Below are positions 8,345 through 17,372 of a stretch of 64,000 nucleotides of DNA, one piece after another. The notes beneath the pieces are model-generated. The model searched no databases and had not been told where the DNA came from. It saw only the letters and a program-made list of their open reading frames with translations. The translations under genes were made by a program, and so were the position numbers. Within the stretch, counting starts at the first letter, position 1. Every line of letters starts with the position of its first letter. Source of the stretch: Caulobacteraceae bacterium PMMR1 (GTDB lineage: Bacteria; Pseudomonadota; Alphaproteobacteria; Caulobacterales; Caulobacteraceae); NCBI GenBank assembly GCA_000733915.1, contig JPOM01000001.1, forward strand, positions 1,922,001 to 1,986,000, in the 5' to 3' direction.

Positions 8345-8364
8345 ATGACATATTGTTATATCTT
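8345..8364. promoter_or_regulatory. Inverted-repeat operator, copy 3 (before TonB receptor 2)
   Basis: ATGACATA-TTGT-TATATCTT, a degenerate member of the same family. The ATA-N4-TATA core is kept. The centre is about 50 bp before the ATG of TonB receptor 2 (8404) and about 118 bp before the divergent DUF1838 gene. It is weaker than copies 1 and 2 but has the same spacing to the start codon. Confidence 0.5.
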
Positions 8365-8403
8365 TCGTCCAGATCGTGACGATCACACAAGGGGGATGAC
8401 GTG

Positions 8404-10869
8404 ATGGGCCACTCGACTGCGCGCACCGGTCGCGCCCTTTTCGCCGCTTCCGTCGCGCTCGCAGCTCTGGCGGCGGCCCAGGCCGCGCAGGCGCAGACCG
8501 GAGCCCGCGCCGCGAACACCGCATCGGCGTCCGGCGCCCAGGTCGGGGAGGTCGTGGTCACCGCCCGCAAGCGCACCGAGACGCTGCAGCAGGCGCCCGT
8601 CGCCATCGACGCCTTCCCGGCCCAGGAGATCAAGAGCGCCAAGATTGAGCGCCTGGCCGACCTTGGCAAGCTGACCCCCGGCCTGGTGTACACGCCCCTG
8701 TTCGGCGCCCAGAACCAGCTGCCGATCATCCGCGGCGCCGCCCAGACCTTCGGCCAGCTGAACGTGGGCGTCTTCCTCGACGGCGTCTATCTCAGCGGCA
8801 AGGCCGGCGTGGACCTGGAGCTGAACGACCTGGAGCGCGTCGAGGTGGTCAAGGGCCCGCAGTCCGCGCTCTACGGCCGCAACACCTTCGCCGGCGCGAT
8901 CAACTACATCACCAAGCGGCCCAGCAAGACCTTTGGCGGCTATGCCGAGGGCACCGTGGGCGAGCACGGGCTCTACAAGGGCATCGTCAGCGTGGAAGGG
9001 CCGATCACCGACACGCTGCGCTTCCGGGTGGGCGCCTATGACCGCCACTTCGACGGCTGGTACAAGAGCGCCATCGACGGCGGAAAGGTGGACTTCACCG
9101 AAGTCCGCGGCGGCCAGCTGACGCTGGAATGGCAACCGGTCGGCAACGTCCTGGCGACGCTGCGCGTGTCCGGCAGCCACGAGGACTCCGGCCAGCCGCC
9201 GTCGAACCTGATCCGCACCAACGCCTATCCCGCCGTGGCGCCCGGCAGCTCCGTAGGGCCGCTGTTTGCGGGCGCGACGCGCAACATCCTCTTCGTGGGC
9301 GAAGTCCCTTCGATCCCGAAGAACGGCATCCTCGTGAACACCAAGCGGTCCGGCTATGAGCTGAACAAGTACGGTCAGCAGGTCGACAACCTGCGCACCA
9401 GTCTGGACCTGCGTTGGGACTTGGACGCGATCACCATCGAGTCGATCTCGGCCTATGCGCACCGCACCGATGTCTACCAGTTCGACGCCGACAACACGGT
9501 CTGCGACGGCCTGCCGCCCGGCGGAGCCAACGCCAAGCCGGTGCCCGGGAACGCCTGCCCGAGCTTCGGCTACCCGTTCGCCCCGGCGATCCCGAACGGC
9601 GCGTCCAACTTCGGCCTGTCCTCGGCGGACGAGTCCTTCCTCGACATGAGCCAGGAGCTGCGCGTTTCGTCCAACCGCTCGGGCCCGCTGCAGTGGCTGC
9701 TCGGCGCCAACTACTATTACAACAGGACTAACTCGCTTTCGCTGAGCTTCAGCGCCGCCTATCCGTACGACGGGACCAAGGCCGCCTTCTATGGCTTCCC
9801 GCGGACCATCACCGAGACCAAGGCCTTCTCGCAGTTCGGATCGCTGTCGTACAAGCTGCTCGACACCCTGACGATCACCGGCGAACTGCGCCACGAGACG
9901 GAGCGCGACACCTATACCCAGGCGCCGAACAATCCGGCCTGCGCCAGCGCCGCGAACGCCAGCCAGGCGAGCTGCTTCGTCTTCAACGGGGACGGATCGG
10001 TCGCCACGGCCGGTCAGACCTTCAACCTGCCGGAGCTGAACTTCGACTTCTGGACGCCGCGCCTGATTGTCGACTACAAGCCCTCGCGCGACCACACACT
10101 CTATGCGTCCGTGGCCCGCGGTGAGAAGTCGGGCGGCTTCAACAGCGCGACCAATATCACCCTGGCCGAGCGGACCTACATGCCGGAGAAGAGCTGGAAC
10201 TATGAGCTGGGCTCCAAGAACCGGTTCCTCGATCGCAGCTTGCTGCTGAACGGCGACGTGTACTACACCGACTGGACGGACCAGCAGGTCGCCTGCACTG
10301 AGCCTGGCACGGCGTCGTCGACCAACCGCACCTACGTCTGCAACACCGGCCAGGCGCGGATTTACGGCCTGGAGCTCGAGGCCGTGTGGCGCCTCACGCC
10401 CAACTTCTCGATCAGCGGCAACTATGCCTATACCCACGCCCGCTACAAGAAGTTCCGCGACGACCTGCTGCAGGGTTACGTCGCCCTGGTCGGCCTGCCG
10501 CCGATCAACTTCGACGGCAAGCACATCCCCTATGTTCCGGACCACAAGTTCGTCATCACGCCGCGCTACACGATGAGCGTCGGCTCGGGCTTCGAGCTCG
10601 AGACCCGGGCGGATGTGTCGTACCAGTCCAAGAGCTATGTCCGCGCCGATAATATGGCCTATTTCGGCGACAAGGCCGTGGTCGACCTGCGCGCCACCCT
10701 GTCCAACGACCGCTGGCGGCTGCAGGTCTTCGCCGACAACGTGTTCGACGACGATACGCCGGTGGCGGCGGTCCGCTTCTACGACGCGGTCAACTACTAT
10801 GTGCCCGCCCCGCTGGTCACCGGCGCGGACCGGCGCGAGGTGGGCGTGACCCTGGGCTATCGGTTCTGA
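8404..10869 (+). CDS. TonB-dependent outer-membrane receptor 2
   Basis: An 821-residue receptor. A signal peptide of about 30 residues ends in AAQAAQAQ; a TonB-box-like GEVVVTARKRTETL follows, then a plug with LERVEVVKGPQSALYGRNTF and a barrel ending in the terminal Phe motif GVTLGYRF. I chose ATG 8404 over GTG 8401 because GGGGGA at 8391-8396 gives normal ribosome-binding spacing. It diverges from the DUF1838 gene. Its closeness to the catabolic operon and the shared operator suggest it imports the same or a related compound. The plug and barrel lengths are ordinary for the family. Confidence 0.93.
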   Translation: MGHSTARTGRALFAASVALAALAAAQAAQAQTGARAANTASASGAQVGEVVVTARKRTETLQQAPVAIDAFPAQEIKSAKIERLADLGKLTPGLVYTPLFGAQNQLPIIRGAAQTFGQLNVGVFLDGVYLSGKAGVDLELNDLERVEVVKGPQSALYGRNTFAGAINYITKRPSKTFGGYAEGTVGEHGLYKGIVSVEGPITDTLRFRVGAYDRHFDGWYKSAIDGGKVDFTEVRGGQLTLEWQPVGNVLATLRVSGSHEDSGQPPSNLIRTNAYPAVAPGSSVGPLFAGATRNILFVGEVPSIPKNGILVNTKRSGYELNKYGQQVDNLRTSLDLRWDLDAITIESISAYAHRTDVYQFDADNTVCDGLPPGGANAKPVPGNACPSFGYPFAPAIPNGASNFGLSSADESFLDMSQELRVSSNRSGPLQWLLGANYYYNRTNSLSLSFSAAYPYDGTKAAFYGFPRTITETKAFSQFGSLSYKLLDTLTITGELRHETERDTYTQAPNNPACASAANASQASCFVFNGDGSVATAGQTFNLPELNFDFWTPRLIVDYKPSRDHTLYASVARGEKSGGFNSATNITLAERTYMPEKSWNYELGSKNRFLDRSLLLNGDVYYTDWTDQQVACTEPGTASSTNRTYVCNTGQARIYGLELEAVWRLTPNFSISGNYAYTHARYKKFRDDLLQGYVALVGLPPINFDGKHIPYVPDHKFVITPRYTMSVGSGFELETRADVSYQSKSYVRADNMAYFGDKAVVDLRATLSNDRWRLQVFADNVFDDDTPVAAVRFYDAVNYYVPAPLVTGADRREVGVTLGYRF

Positions 10870-10894
10870 GCAAGCAGAAAGCGTGAGGGAGGCG

Positions 10895-10928
10895 TCGGAG
10901 CCGGGCGCGCGCGGGCGCGCCCCGGCCT
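10895..10928 (+). terminator. Possible stem-loop after TonB receptor 2
   Basis: A very GC-rich inverted repeat (CCGGGCGCGC pairing with GCGCGCCCCGG, with one bulge) follows the receptor stop codon. There is no T-tract, so it may be a weak terminator or only a GC-rich hairpin. Confidence 0.3.
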
Positions 10929-11031
10929 TCGCCTGCCCCTTCAGTCGCGATCATGAGCGGCTTGGCCTTTCGGCGGCATGGCCTATGATCTGAGCGGCGT
11001 TCGCCAGTCAGCGCTCATGGGAGGGCCGCCG

Positions 11032-11493
11032 ATGCAGCTTTCGATCAACGGCAAGAGCTACGACGTCGCCTCCGAGCCCGACACCCCGCTGCTCTGGGTG
11101 CTGCGCGACGAACTGCACCTGACCGGGACCAAGTACGGCTGCGGCATCGCCCAGTGCGGCGCCTGCACCGTGCACCTGGACGGCCAGCCGGTGCGGTCCT
11201 GCCAGACGCCGGTCTCCAGCGTCGGCGCTGGCAAGATCACCACCATCGAGGGCCTGGGCGGGACCCACCCGCTGCAGGCGGCCTGGGTCAAGCACGACGT
11301 GCCTCAGTGCGGCTACTGCCAGTCGGGGCAGATCATGTCGGCGGCGGCGCTCCTGGCCCAGACGCCAAAGCCTGACGACGCCGCCATCGACAGCGCCATG
11401 ACCGGCAACATCTGCCGCTGCGGCGCCTATCAGCGCATCCGCGCCGCCATCAAGGACGCCTCGGGCCAGGCGCCCGCGACGGCCGCGGCCTGA
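11032..11493 (+). CDS. iorA: (2Fe-2S)-binding subunit, isoquinoline 1-oxidoreductase alpha type
   Basis: A 153-residue small subunit of the xanthine dehydrogenase superfamily with two [2Fe-2S] clusters. Plant-type ferredoxin ligands lie in [18 protein letters not shown] (about residues 38-55), and the second cluster in QCGYCQSGQ and [12 protein letters not shown] start at ATG 11032 because GGGAGG at 11019-11024 is well placed; an in-frame ATG at 10978 has no such site. The beta subunit gene follows after 16 bp. Electrons released by hydroxylation at the Mo site pass through this subunit. The gene symbol reflects family resemblance; the natural substrate is unknown. Confidence 0.92.
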   Translation: MQLSINGKSYDVASEPDTPLLWVLRDELHLTGTKYGCGIAQCGACTVHLDGQPVRSCQTPVSSVGAGKITTIEGLGGTHPLQAAWVKHDVPQCGYCQSGQIMSAAALLAQTPKPDDAAIDSAMTGNICRCGAYQRIRAAIKDASGQAPATAAA

Positions 11494-11509
11494 GCCGGGG
11501 GACCCGACC

Positions 11510-13753
11510 ATGTACGCCCTGCACCGTGACCCCGAGGCCGCCGGCGAGGGCGCATCCCGCCGGGAGCTGATCGTCGCCGCCGCAGCCACCGCCGCGGGCG
11601 GCCTGGCGGTGGGCTGCTCCCCCGCCGGCATGGCCGGGGTGATGTCCATCGGCGCGAAGAGCGTCGAGAGCGCCTTCGGCCCCTTCATCGAGATCGACCC
11701 TCAAGGCGGGGTCACGGTCGTCTCCAAGCACATCGAGTTCGGCCAGGGCGCCTCCAACGGCCTCGCCGCCATCGTGGCCGAAGAGCTCGGCGCGGCCTGG
11801 GACCAGGTGAAGGTCGCCTTCGCCCCCGCCAACGCCAAGGTCTACGCCAACACGCTGATGGGCGTGCAGGGCACCGGCGGCTCGACGGCGATCAACAACT
11901 CCTGGGACCAGCTGCGCCAGGCCGGCGCGGGGGCCCGAGCGATGTTCGTCCAGGCCGCCGCGGAGCAGTGGAAGGTCGCGCCGGGCGAGATCGCCGTGAA
12001 GGACGGCGTGGTGACCCACGCGGGCTCGGGCAAGTCGGCGCGCTTCGCCGAGCTGCTGCCCGCCGCCGCCAAGCTGAAGCCGCCCGAGAAGCCGACGCTG
12101 CGCGATCCCAAAACCTACACCCTGGTCGGGTCCGCCCAGCTTCGGCGCAAGGACAGCCTGGCCAAGTCCACCGGCCAGGCCCGCTACACCCAGGACGTCT
12201 ACCTGCCGGACATGCTGACGGCGGTGGTCGCCCATTCGCCCCGCTTCGGCGGCAAGGTGAAGCGCTTCGACGCGACCGCGGCCAGGAAGGTCAAGGGCGT
12301 GGTCGACGTCTTCGCCATCCCGAGCGGCGTGGCGGTGGTCGCGACCGGGGTCCATGCGGCGCGCAAGGGCCGGGACGCGCTGAAGGTCGAGTGGGACGAC
12401 GCCAACGCCGAGAAGCGCTCCAGCGACGAGATGCTGGCCGCCTATCGGGCCATGGCCAAGGCCGGCGACACCAAATGGCAGGCCTTCGAGAGCAAGGGCG
12501 CTGCGGGCGACAAATCAAGCGGGATCGAGAACGCGTTCTCAGGGGCCAACACCGACAAGGGCGCGGTCACGGTCCACGACGCGGCGGAGTTCGCCTACGA
12601 CTTTCCCTATCTCGCCCACGCCACCATGGAGCCGATGAACTGCGTGGCCCAGGTGGACGGCAACCGCTGCAAGCTGACCTTCGGCAGCCAGGTGCAGACG
12701 CTGGACCAGATCAATGCGGCCCTGGCGGTGAGCAGCCTGCCGGGCGCGATCGAGATCGAGACGCTCTACGCCGGCGGCTCGTTCGGCCGGCGCGCCAATC
12801 CTGCGTCCGACTATGCGATCGAGGCGGTTCAGATCGCCAAGCACGTCGGCCACGGCCGGCCGGTGAAGCTGGTCTGGACGCGCGAGGACGACATGACCGG
12901 CGGGCGCTATCGTCCCATGGCGCACCACGCGATCAAGGTGAAGACCGGCGCGGACGGCTATCCCGCCGCCTGGCGGCACCGGATCGTGGTGCAGTCCTTC
13001 ATGAAGGGCACGCCCCTGATGCGAGGCGACCTGGACGAGACGCAGGTCGAGGGCGTGAAGGGCTCGCCCTATCTGAAGGCCACGCCGCTGGTGGACGCCG
13101 CGGTCGCCACGCCCGTGAGCCCGGTCACGACCCTGTGGTGGCGCTCGGTGGGCGCGACCCACACCGCCCTGGCCATGGAGCACACCATCGACCAGCTGGC
13201 CGCGCGGGCCAAGATCGACCCCGTCGAGTATCGCCGCGAGCTCTACAGGCGCGCGGGCGCGGACCGGCACCTGGCGGTGCTGAACCTAGCCGCGGAGAAG
13301 GCGGGCTGGGGCCAACCGCTCGAGACCGGCTGGGCGCGGGGCGTGGCCGTGCATGAGAGCTTCGGCTCGGTGGTCGCCAATGTGGCGGAGGTCAGCCTCA
13401 GCGACGGGGAACCCAAGGTGCGGCGGGTGGTGGCGGCCATCGACTGCGGCTTTGCGGTCATGCCCGACCAGGTCGCGGCCCAGATGGAGGGCGGCGTCTG
13501 CTATGGCCTGTCCTCCGCGCTTTACGGCGCGATCACCCTGAAGGACGGCGTGGTGGAGCAAACCAACTTCGACGGCTACCGCGTGCTGCGCATCAACGAG
13601 GCTCCGCAGGTGGAGACCTACATCGTGCCTTCGGCCAACCACCCGACCGGGGTGGGCGAGCCCGGCACGCCGGTGGTGATCCCCGCGGTGGCCAATGCGC
13701 TCCTCGTGCTCACCGGCAAGCCCACGACCAGCCTGCCGTTCGTGAAGGCCTAA
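11510..13753 (+). CDS. iorB: Molybdopterin-binding subunit, isoquinoline 1-oxidoreductase beta type
   Basis: A 747-residue molybdenum hydroxylase subunit. The N-terminus has a Tat-like [11 protein letters not shown] stretch followed by a Gly-Cys, so export is likely. Mo-cofactor regions include [54 protein letters not shown] and [18 protein letters not shown], the last containing the catalytic Glu. Such enzymes add oxygen from water next to a ring nitrogen or to aldehydes. No XdhC-like maturation gene or cytochrome partner is visible. The pair could supply a hydroxylated N-heterocycle to the upstream catabolic operon, but IorAB homologues are common in this group and may be unrelated. Confidence 0.92.
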   Translation: MYALHRDPEAAGEGASRRELIVAAAATAAGGLAVGCSPAGMAGVMSIGAKSVESAFGPFIEIDPQGGVTVVSKHIEFGQGASNGLAAIVAEELGAAWDQVKVAFAPANAKVYANTLMGVQGTGGSTAINNSWDQLRQAGAGARAMFVQAAAEQWKVAPGEIAVKDGVVTHAGSGKSARFAELLPAAAKLKPPEKPTLRDPKTYTLVGSAQLRRKDSLAKSTGQARYTQDVYLPDMLTAVVAHSPRFGGKVKRFDATAARKVKGVVDVFAIPSGVAVVATGVHAARKGRDALKVEWDDANAEKRSSDEMLAAYRAMAKAGDTKWQAFESKGAAGDKSSGIENAFSGANTDKGAVTVHDAAEFAYDFPYLAHATMEPMNCVAQVDGNRCKLTFGSQVQTLDQINAALAVSSLPGAIEIETLYAGGSFGRRANPASDYAIEAVQIAKHVGHGRPVKLVWTREDDMTGGRYRPMAHHAIKVKTGADGYPAAWRHRIVVQSFMKGTPLMRGDLDETQVEGVKGSPYLKATPLVDAAVATPVSPVTTLWWRSVGATHTALAMEHTIDQLAARAKIDPVEYRRELYRRAGADRHLAVLNLAAEKAGWGQPLETGWARGVAVHESFGSVVANVAEVSLSDGEPKVRRVVAAIDCGFAVMPDQVAAQMEGGVCYGLSSALYGAITLKDGVVEQTNFDGYRVLRINEAPQVETYIVPSANHPTGVGEPGTPVVIPAVANALLVLTGKPTTSLPFVKA

Positions 13754-13780
13754 GGCCGCCGGCGGACCTCCTGCGACGGT

Positions 13781-14569
13781 TCAGCCGGCCGGCGGCTCGG
13801 GCGCCCCGGGGGGCGGAGAGGCCCCCGTGGCAGCCTGGTGCCGCCGGTGCGCGGCCTCCAGGTGCTCGCGCATCCGCTCCGCCGCGCCGTAGCGCAGTTC
13901 GCCCAGGCGCTTGGCCGCGTCCGTCATCCAGGCGGAGGGCTTCAGCCCCGCCTTCCACTTCTCGAAGCTCATCACCTGTCCGATGCGCCAGTCCAGGTGC
14001 CGGGACGCCGCCTCGCGCCCTCGCGCCAGGCGCACCGCCAGCGTCGTGGCCAAGATGCCCGCCAGGATCGCCCGCTTGGAATAGTGGTTCTCATCCGTCG
14101 CCGTGTCCCCCGCCCAGCGCCAGAGCGTGTCGGCGCTCTCCCAGCCCAGGCGGGCGGCGAGACCAAGGTTCAGGGGCAGAGCCAGGAAGGCCAGGGCGCG
14201 CTTCAAGGCCGGCTCGTCGGCGACGGCGGCTTCGATCCGCGCCTCGACCGCCGCCTTGATCCGCTCGCGCACCTTGAGCGCACTGGCGTCGGTCGCACTC
14301 AGCGCCTTCAGCGCCGCTGCATCGTGCCTGCGCGACAGAAGCGCGGCGAGATCGCGCGGCCCGTGCGGGAGCAGCAGCCTGGCGTAGCCCGCCCGCACCC
14401 CGGCGCGGGCGCAGGCCTTCTCGACCAGCCGCATGTTCCAGCCCGTCTCCGGCGCCAGCGCCAGGGCGGCGTCCAGGACCCGCTGCTCGGCGGCCTCGGC
14501 CCAGTCGGCGTCCAGGCCCGCTCGCCCGTCCTTGGGGTCATCGTCGTGCGGCGGCTGGTCGTGCGACAT
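13781..14569 (-). CDS. coq9: COQ9 family ubiquinone biosynthesis protein
   Basis: A 262-residue protein of the COQ9 family, a TetR-like lipid-binding protein that helps the Coq7 hydroxylation step of ubiquinone synthesis. Diagnostic stretches are LALAPETGWN near residue 36, LPLNLGLAARLGWESADTLW, and the highly conserved RWAGDTATDENHYSKRAIL followed by LARGREA and WRIGQVMSFEKWK. The Pro/Gly-rich tail is unremarkable. It converges on iorB and is divergent from the topoisomerase gene. Confidence 0.92.
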   Translation of the reverse strand: MSHDQPPHDDDPKDGRAGLDADWAEAAEQRVLDAALALAPETGWNMRLVEKACARAGVRAGYARLLLPHGPRDLAALLSRRHDAAALKALSATDASALKVRERIKAAVEARIEAAVADEPALKRALAFLALPLNLGLAARLGWESADTLWRWAGDTATDENHYSKRAILAGILATTLAVRLARGREAASRHLDWRIGQVMSFEKWKAGLKPSAWMTDAAKRLGELRYGAAERMREHLEAAHRRHQAATGASPPPGAPEPPAG

Positions 14570-14680
14570 GGCGGTCTTCTACCGCAAGGCGGGCGGCCGC
14601 TCCAGCCGGGCTCCCGCCGGGAACCCCGCTGCGCCCAGCGGATTGCTAGCGTCGTCCCGCAGACTCCGGAGCGCAGGCGC

Positions 14681-15763
14681 ATGGCCCTGGACGGCGAGCT
14701 GTGCAACGTCGAGATCGCCTCCGCCGTGGGCCTCACCTATGCGCACGAAGGCGACCCGGGCATCCGGCGCATCCGCGCGGGCAAGGGGTTCACCTACAAG
14801 GGGCCGGACGGCGCCACGGTGCGTGATCCGAGCGTGCTGGACCGCATCCGCCGCCTCGCCATCCCCCCCGCCTACACGGACGTCTGGATCAGCGCCGACC
14901 CCGACAGCCACGTCCAGGCGACCGGACGCGACGAGAAGGGCCGCAAGCAGTACCGCTATCACGACCGCTGGCGCGCGATCCGCGACGAAAGCAAATTCGC
15001 CCGCATGGCCGCCTTCGGCCGCGCCCTGCCGCGCCTGCGCGAGCGGGTCGAGCACGACCTCAGGCGTCCTGGCCTGCCCCGCGAGAAGGTGCTGGCCGCC
15101 GTGGTGCGCCTGCTCGAGCTCACCCTGATCCGCGTCGGCAACGACGAATACGCCGCGAAGAACAAGAGCTTCGGCCTGACCACCCTGCGCAAGCGACACG
15201 TCGACATCGAGGGCGCGGGCGTGGTGTTCGAGTTCCGGGGCAAGAGCGGCAAGGACCACAAGACCAGCTTCCGAGACCGCCGGCTGGCCCGCATCCTGAA
15301 GCAGGTGCAGGAGCTGCGCGGGCAGCGGCTCTTCCAGTACGTCGACCAGGACGGGACGCGGCATCCGATCGAGTCCGCCGACGTGAACCGCTACATCCAC
15401 GAGGCCATGGGCGAGGACGTCTCCGCCAAGGACTTCCGCACCTGGGCGGGCACGGTCTCGGCCGCCAAGGCGCTGGCCATGCAGCCGCCCGCGGAGACTG
15501 AGGCGCAGCTGAAGCGGCTGGTCTCGACCTGCGTGAAGGCTACCGCGGGGCTTCTCGGCAACACGCCGACGGTGTGCCGGGCGAGCTATATCCATCCCGG
15601 CGTGATCCAGGCCTTCGCCGACCGCCGCCTGCCGGAGGCCTTCGCGCACCTGGAAGGCCGGGACTTCGAAGAGGCGGTGATCGAGTTCCTCGACGCCCTT
15701 TCCGCCGACGTGGAGCGTCAGACGGGCCTGTCCCGCGCCGCCCAGGAGCAGGCTGCGGCCTGA
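14681..15763 (+). CDS. DNA topoisomerase IB (poxvirus type)
   Basis: A 360-residue type IB topoisomerase that relaxes supercoils through a 3'-phosphotyrosyl intermediate. The N-terminal domain (residues about 20-110) includes YKGPDGATVRDPSVLDRIRR and IPPAYTDVWIS. The catalytic domain carries RVGNDEYAAKNKSFGLTTL, EFRGKSGKDH and the active-site Tyr in VCRASYIHPGV near residue 308. I start at ATG 14681 because the protein begins there as in the family; the frame stays open far upstream over the COQ9 gene only by chance. It is followed closely by rsmE. Confidence 0.93.
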   Translation: MALDGELCNVEIASAVGLTYAHEGDPGIRRIRAGKGFTYKGPDGATVRDPSVLDRIRRLAIPPAYTDVWISADPDSHVQATGRDEKGRKQYRYHDRWRAIRDESKFARMAAFGRALPRLRERVEHDLRRPGLPREKVLAAVVRLLELTLIRVGNDEYAAKNKSFGLTTLRKRHVDIEGAGVVFEFRGKSGKDHKTSFRDRRLARILKQVQELRGQRLFQYVDQDGTRHPIESADVNRYIHEAMGEDVSAKDFRTWAGTVSAAKALAMQPPAETEAQLKRLVSTCVKATAGLLGNTPTVCRASYIHPGVIQAFADRRLPEAFAHLEGRDFEEAVIEFLDALSADVERQTGLSRAAQEQAAA

Positions 15764-15804
15764 CCCCGCTTGCGTCGGCCCTCGCCGCACGCGATCAGCG
15801 AGGG

Positions 15805-16527
15805 ATGATCCGGCTCCATGTCGATGCGGACCTCGCCACGGGCGGGCGCGTCGCCCCCTCCCCCGACCAGTCGCACTACCTGCTTGGCGTCATGCGTCTG
15901 GCGCAGGGCGCGGACCTGCTGCTGTTCAACGGACGCGACGGCGAGTGGCGGGCGCGGGTGGCGGAGGTCGGCAAACGCGGCTGCGTGCTGGAGCTGAAGG
16001 CCCAGGTCCGGCCCCAGGCGACGCCGCCCGACCTCGAGCTGTGCATCGCCCTCGTCAAGCGCGCCCGGCTGGAGACCATCGTGGAGAAAGCCGCCGAGCT
16101 CGGCTGCCGCCGCGTGCGCCTGGTGCTCACCCGCCGCACCCAAGGCGATCACGCCAACGTCGCGCGCCTGAGCGCCATCGCGACGGAGGCCGCCGAGCAG
16201 ACGGGTCGCCTCGACGTGCCGGAAATCCTGCCGCCCCTGCGCCTGGACGCCCTGCTGGACGGCTGGGACCCGGGACGCGCCCTGCTCTTCTGCGACGAGG
16301 GCGGGGAGGCGCGCCCGGCGCTGGAGGCGCTCGCAGGGCGTGCGGCCGAGCGGTGGGCGGTGCTGATCGGGCCGGAGGGCGGCTTCGACCCCGCCGAGCG
16401 AGACCGCCTGCGCGCCGCGCCGTTCGTGACGCCCGCGAGCCTTGGCCCGCGCATCCTGCGGGCCGACACGGCGGCCATCGCCGCCCTGACGCTCTGGCAG
16501 GCGCAGCTCGGCGACTGGCGGGGCTGA
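15805..16527 (+). CDS. rsmE: 16S rRNA (uracil-1498-N3)-methyltransferase RsmE
   Basis: A 240-residue SPOUT methyltransferase that modifies U1498 of 16S rRNA with SAM. The N-terminal PUA-like part contains HYLLGVMRLAQGADLLLFNG; the knot domain shows KRARLETIVEKAAELG, the SAM-binding LIGPEGGFDPAERD and LGPRILRADTAAIAALTLW. Length and motifs are standard. The start at 15805 has only AGGG directly before it, so the ribosome-binding site is weak; it may be read through from the topoisomerase gene 41 bp upstream. Confidence 0.95.
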   Translation: MIRLHVDADLATGGRVAPSPDQSHYLLGVMRLAQGADLLLFNGRDGEWRARVAEVGKRGCVLELKAQVRPQATPPDLELCIALVKRARLETIVEKAAELGCRRVRLVLTRRTQGDHANVARLSAIATEAAEQTGRLDVPEILPPLRLDALLDGWDPGRALLFCDEGGEARPALEALAGRAAERWAVLIGPEGGFDPAERDRLRAAPFVTPASLGPRILRADTAAIAALTLWQAQLGDWRG

Positions 16528-16570
16528 GCGCGCCCTTTCGCGCAACCCCGGCGCAGCCTAGGTTGAAAGC

Positions 16571-17338
16571 GTGCAGCGCGCCCTCGGCCTCCTCGCGCCC
16601 CTGGCGCTCATCGCCGTCCTGCTCCTGGCCTGGGAGGGGGCGTGCCGTGCGTTGGACGTGCCCCGCTACATCCTGCCGCCGCCGTCGGCGATCTGGAGCG
16701 CCCTGCTGGAGCAGGGGCCCGACCTTTTCGCCTCCGCATGGAACACCCTGGTCATGGCGCTGCAGGCGCTGGCGGCCGCGGTCGTGGTGGCTTGGAGCCT
16801 GGCGCTGCTCGCCGCCCTCAGCCCGACGCTCGAGCGTGCGCTCGCGCCCGTTGCGGCGACGGTGCAGGTGACGCCCGTGGTCGCCATCGCGCCGCTGGTG
16901 GTGATCTGGACGGGCCTGGATCACCCGGACCGGGCCATCGTGATCCTGGCCACGGTGGTGGCCTTCTTCCCGCTGTTCTCCGGCGCGCTGACGGGGTTGA
17001 AGGCGGCGGACCCGGACCTGGAGCGCCTGTTCGACCTTTACCGGGCCACGCGCCTGCAGCGGCTGGTCCGCCTGCGCCTGCCCGCGGCGACGCCTTATCT
17101 GCTGGAGGGCCTGAAGGTCGCGGGCGGGCTGGCCCTGATCGGCGCGGTCGTGGCCGAGTTCGTCGCAGGCTCCGGCGGCGCCCAGGGTCTGGCCTGGCGC
17201 ATCCTGGAGGCCAGCCATCGGCTGAGGACCGCCGAGATGTTCGCCGCGGTCCTGGCGCTCGCCTTGCTGGGCGTGGCCCTCTACGCCGGCTTAGGTGCGG
17301 CGGAACAACGCATCCTGCGGCGGTGGCGGGGGCGTTAG
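16571..17338 (+). CDS. ABC transporter permease (SsuC/TauC-like), orphan
   Basis: A 255-residue inner-membrane permease of the BPD_transp_1 family. It has about six hydrophobic segments, an N-terminal LPPPSAIWSAL motif typical of SsuC/TauC/nitrate-type permeases, a PVVAIAPLVVIWTGLD loop, and an EAA-like coupling region around LYRATRLQRLVRLRLPAATPYLLEGLKVAGG. Translation probably starts at GTG 16571. No ATPase or binding protein lies in the window next to it, so its partners are elsewhere or lost. The substrate is unknown; sulfonates, taurine, thiamine precursors and nitrate are typical of the class. Confidence 0.88.
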   Translation: MQRALGLLAPLALIAVLLLAWEGACRALDVPRYILPPPSAIWSALLEQGPDLFASAWNTLVMALQALAAAVVVAWSLALLAALSPTLERALAPVAATVQVTPVVAIAPLVVIWTGLDHPDRAIVILATVVAFFPLFSGALTGLKAADPDLERLFDLYRATRLQRLVRLRLPAATPYLLEGLKVAGGLALIGAVVAEFVAGSGGAQGLAWRILEASHRLRTAEMFAAVLALALLGVALYAGLGAAEQRILRRWRGR

Positions 17339-17372
17339 GCGCAATTTAAGCGGCCGCCGCCACGCTGGCGCT

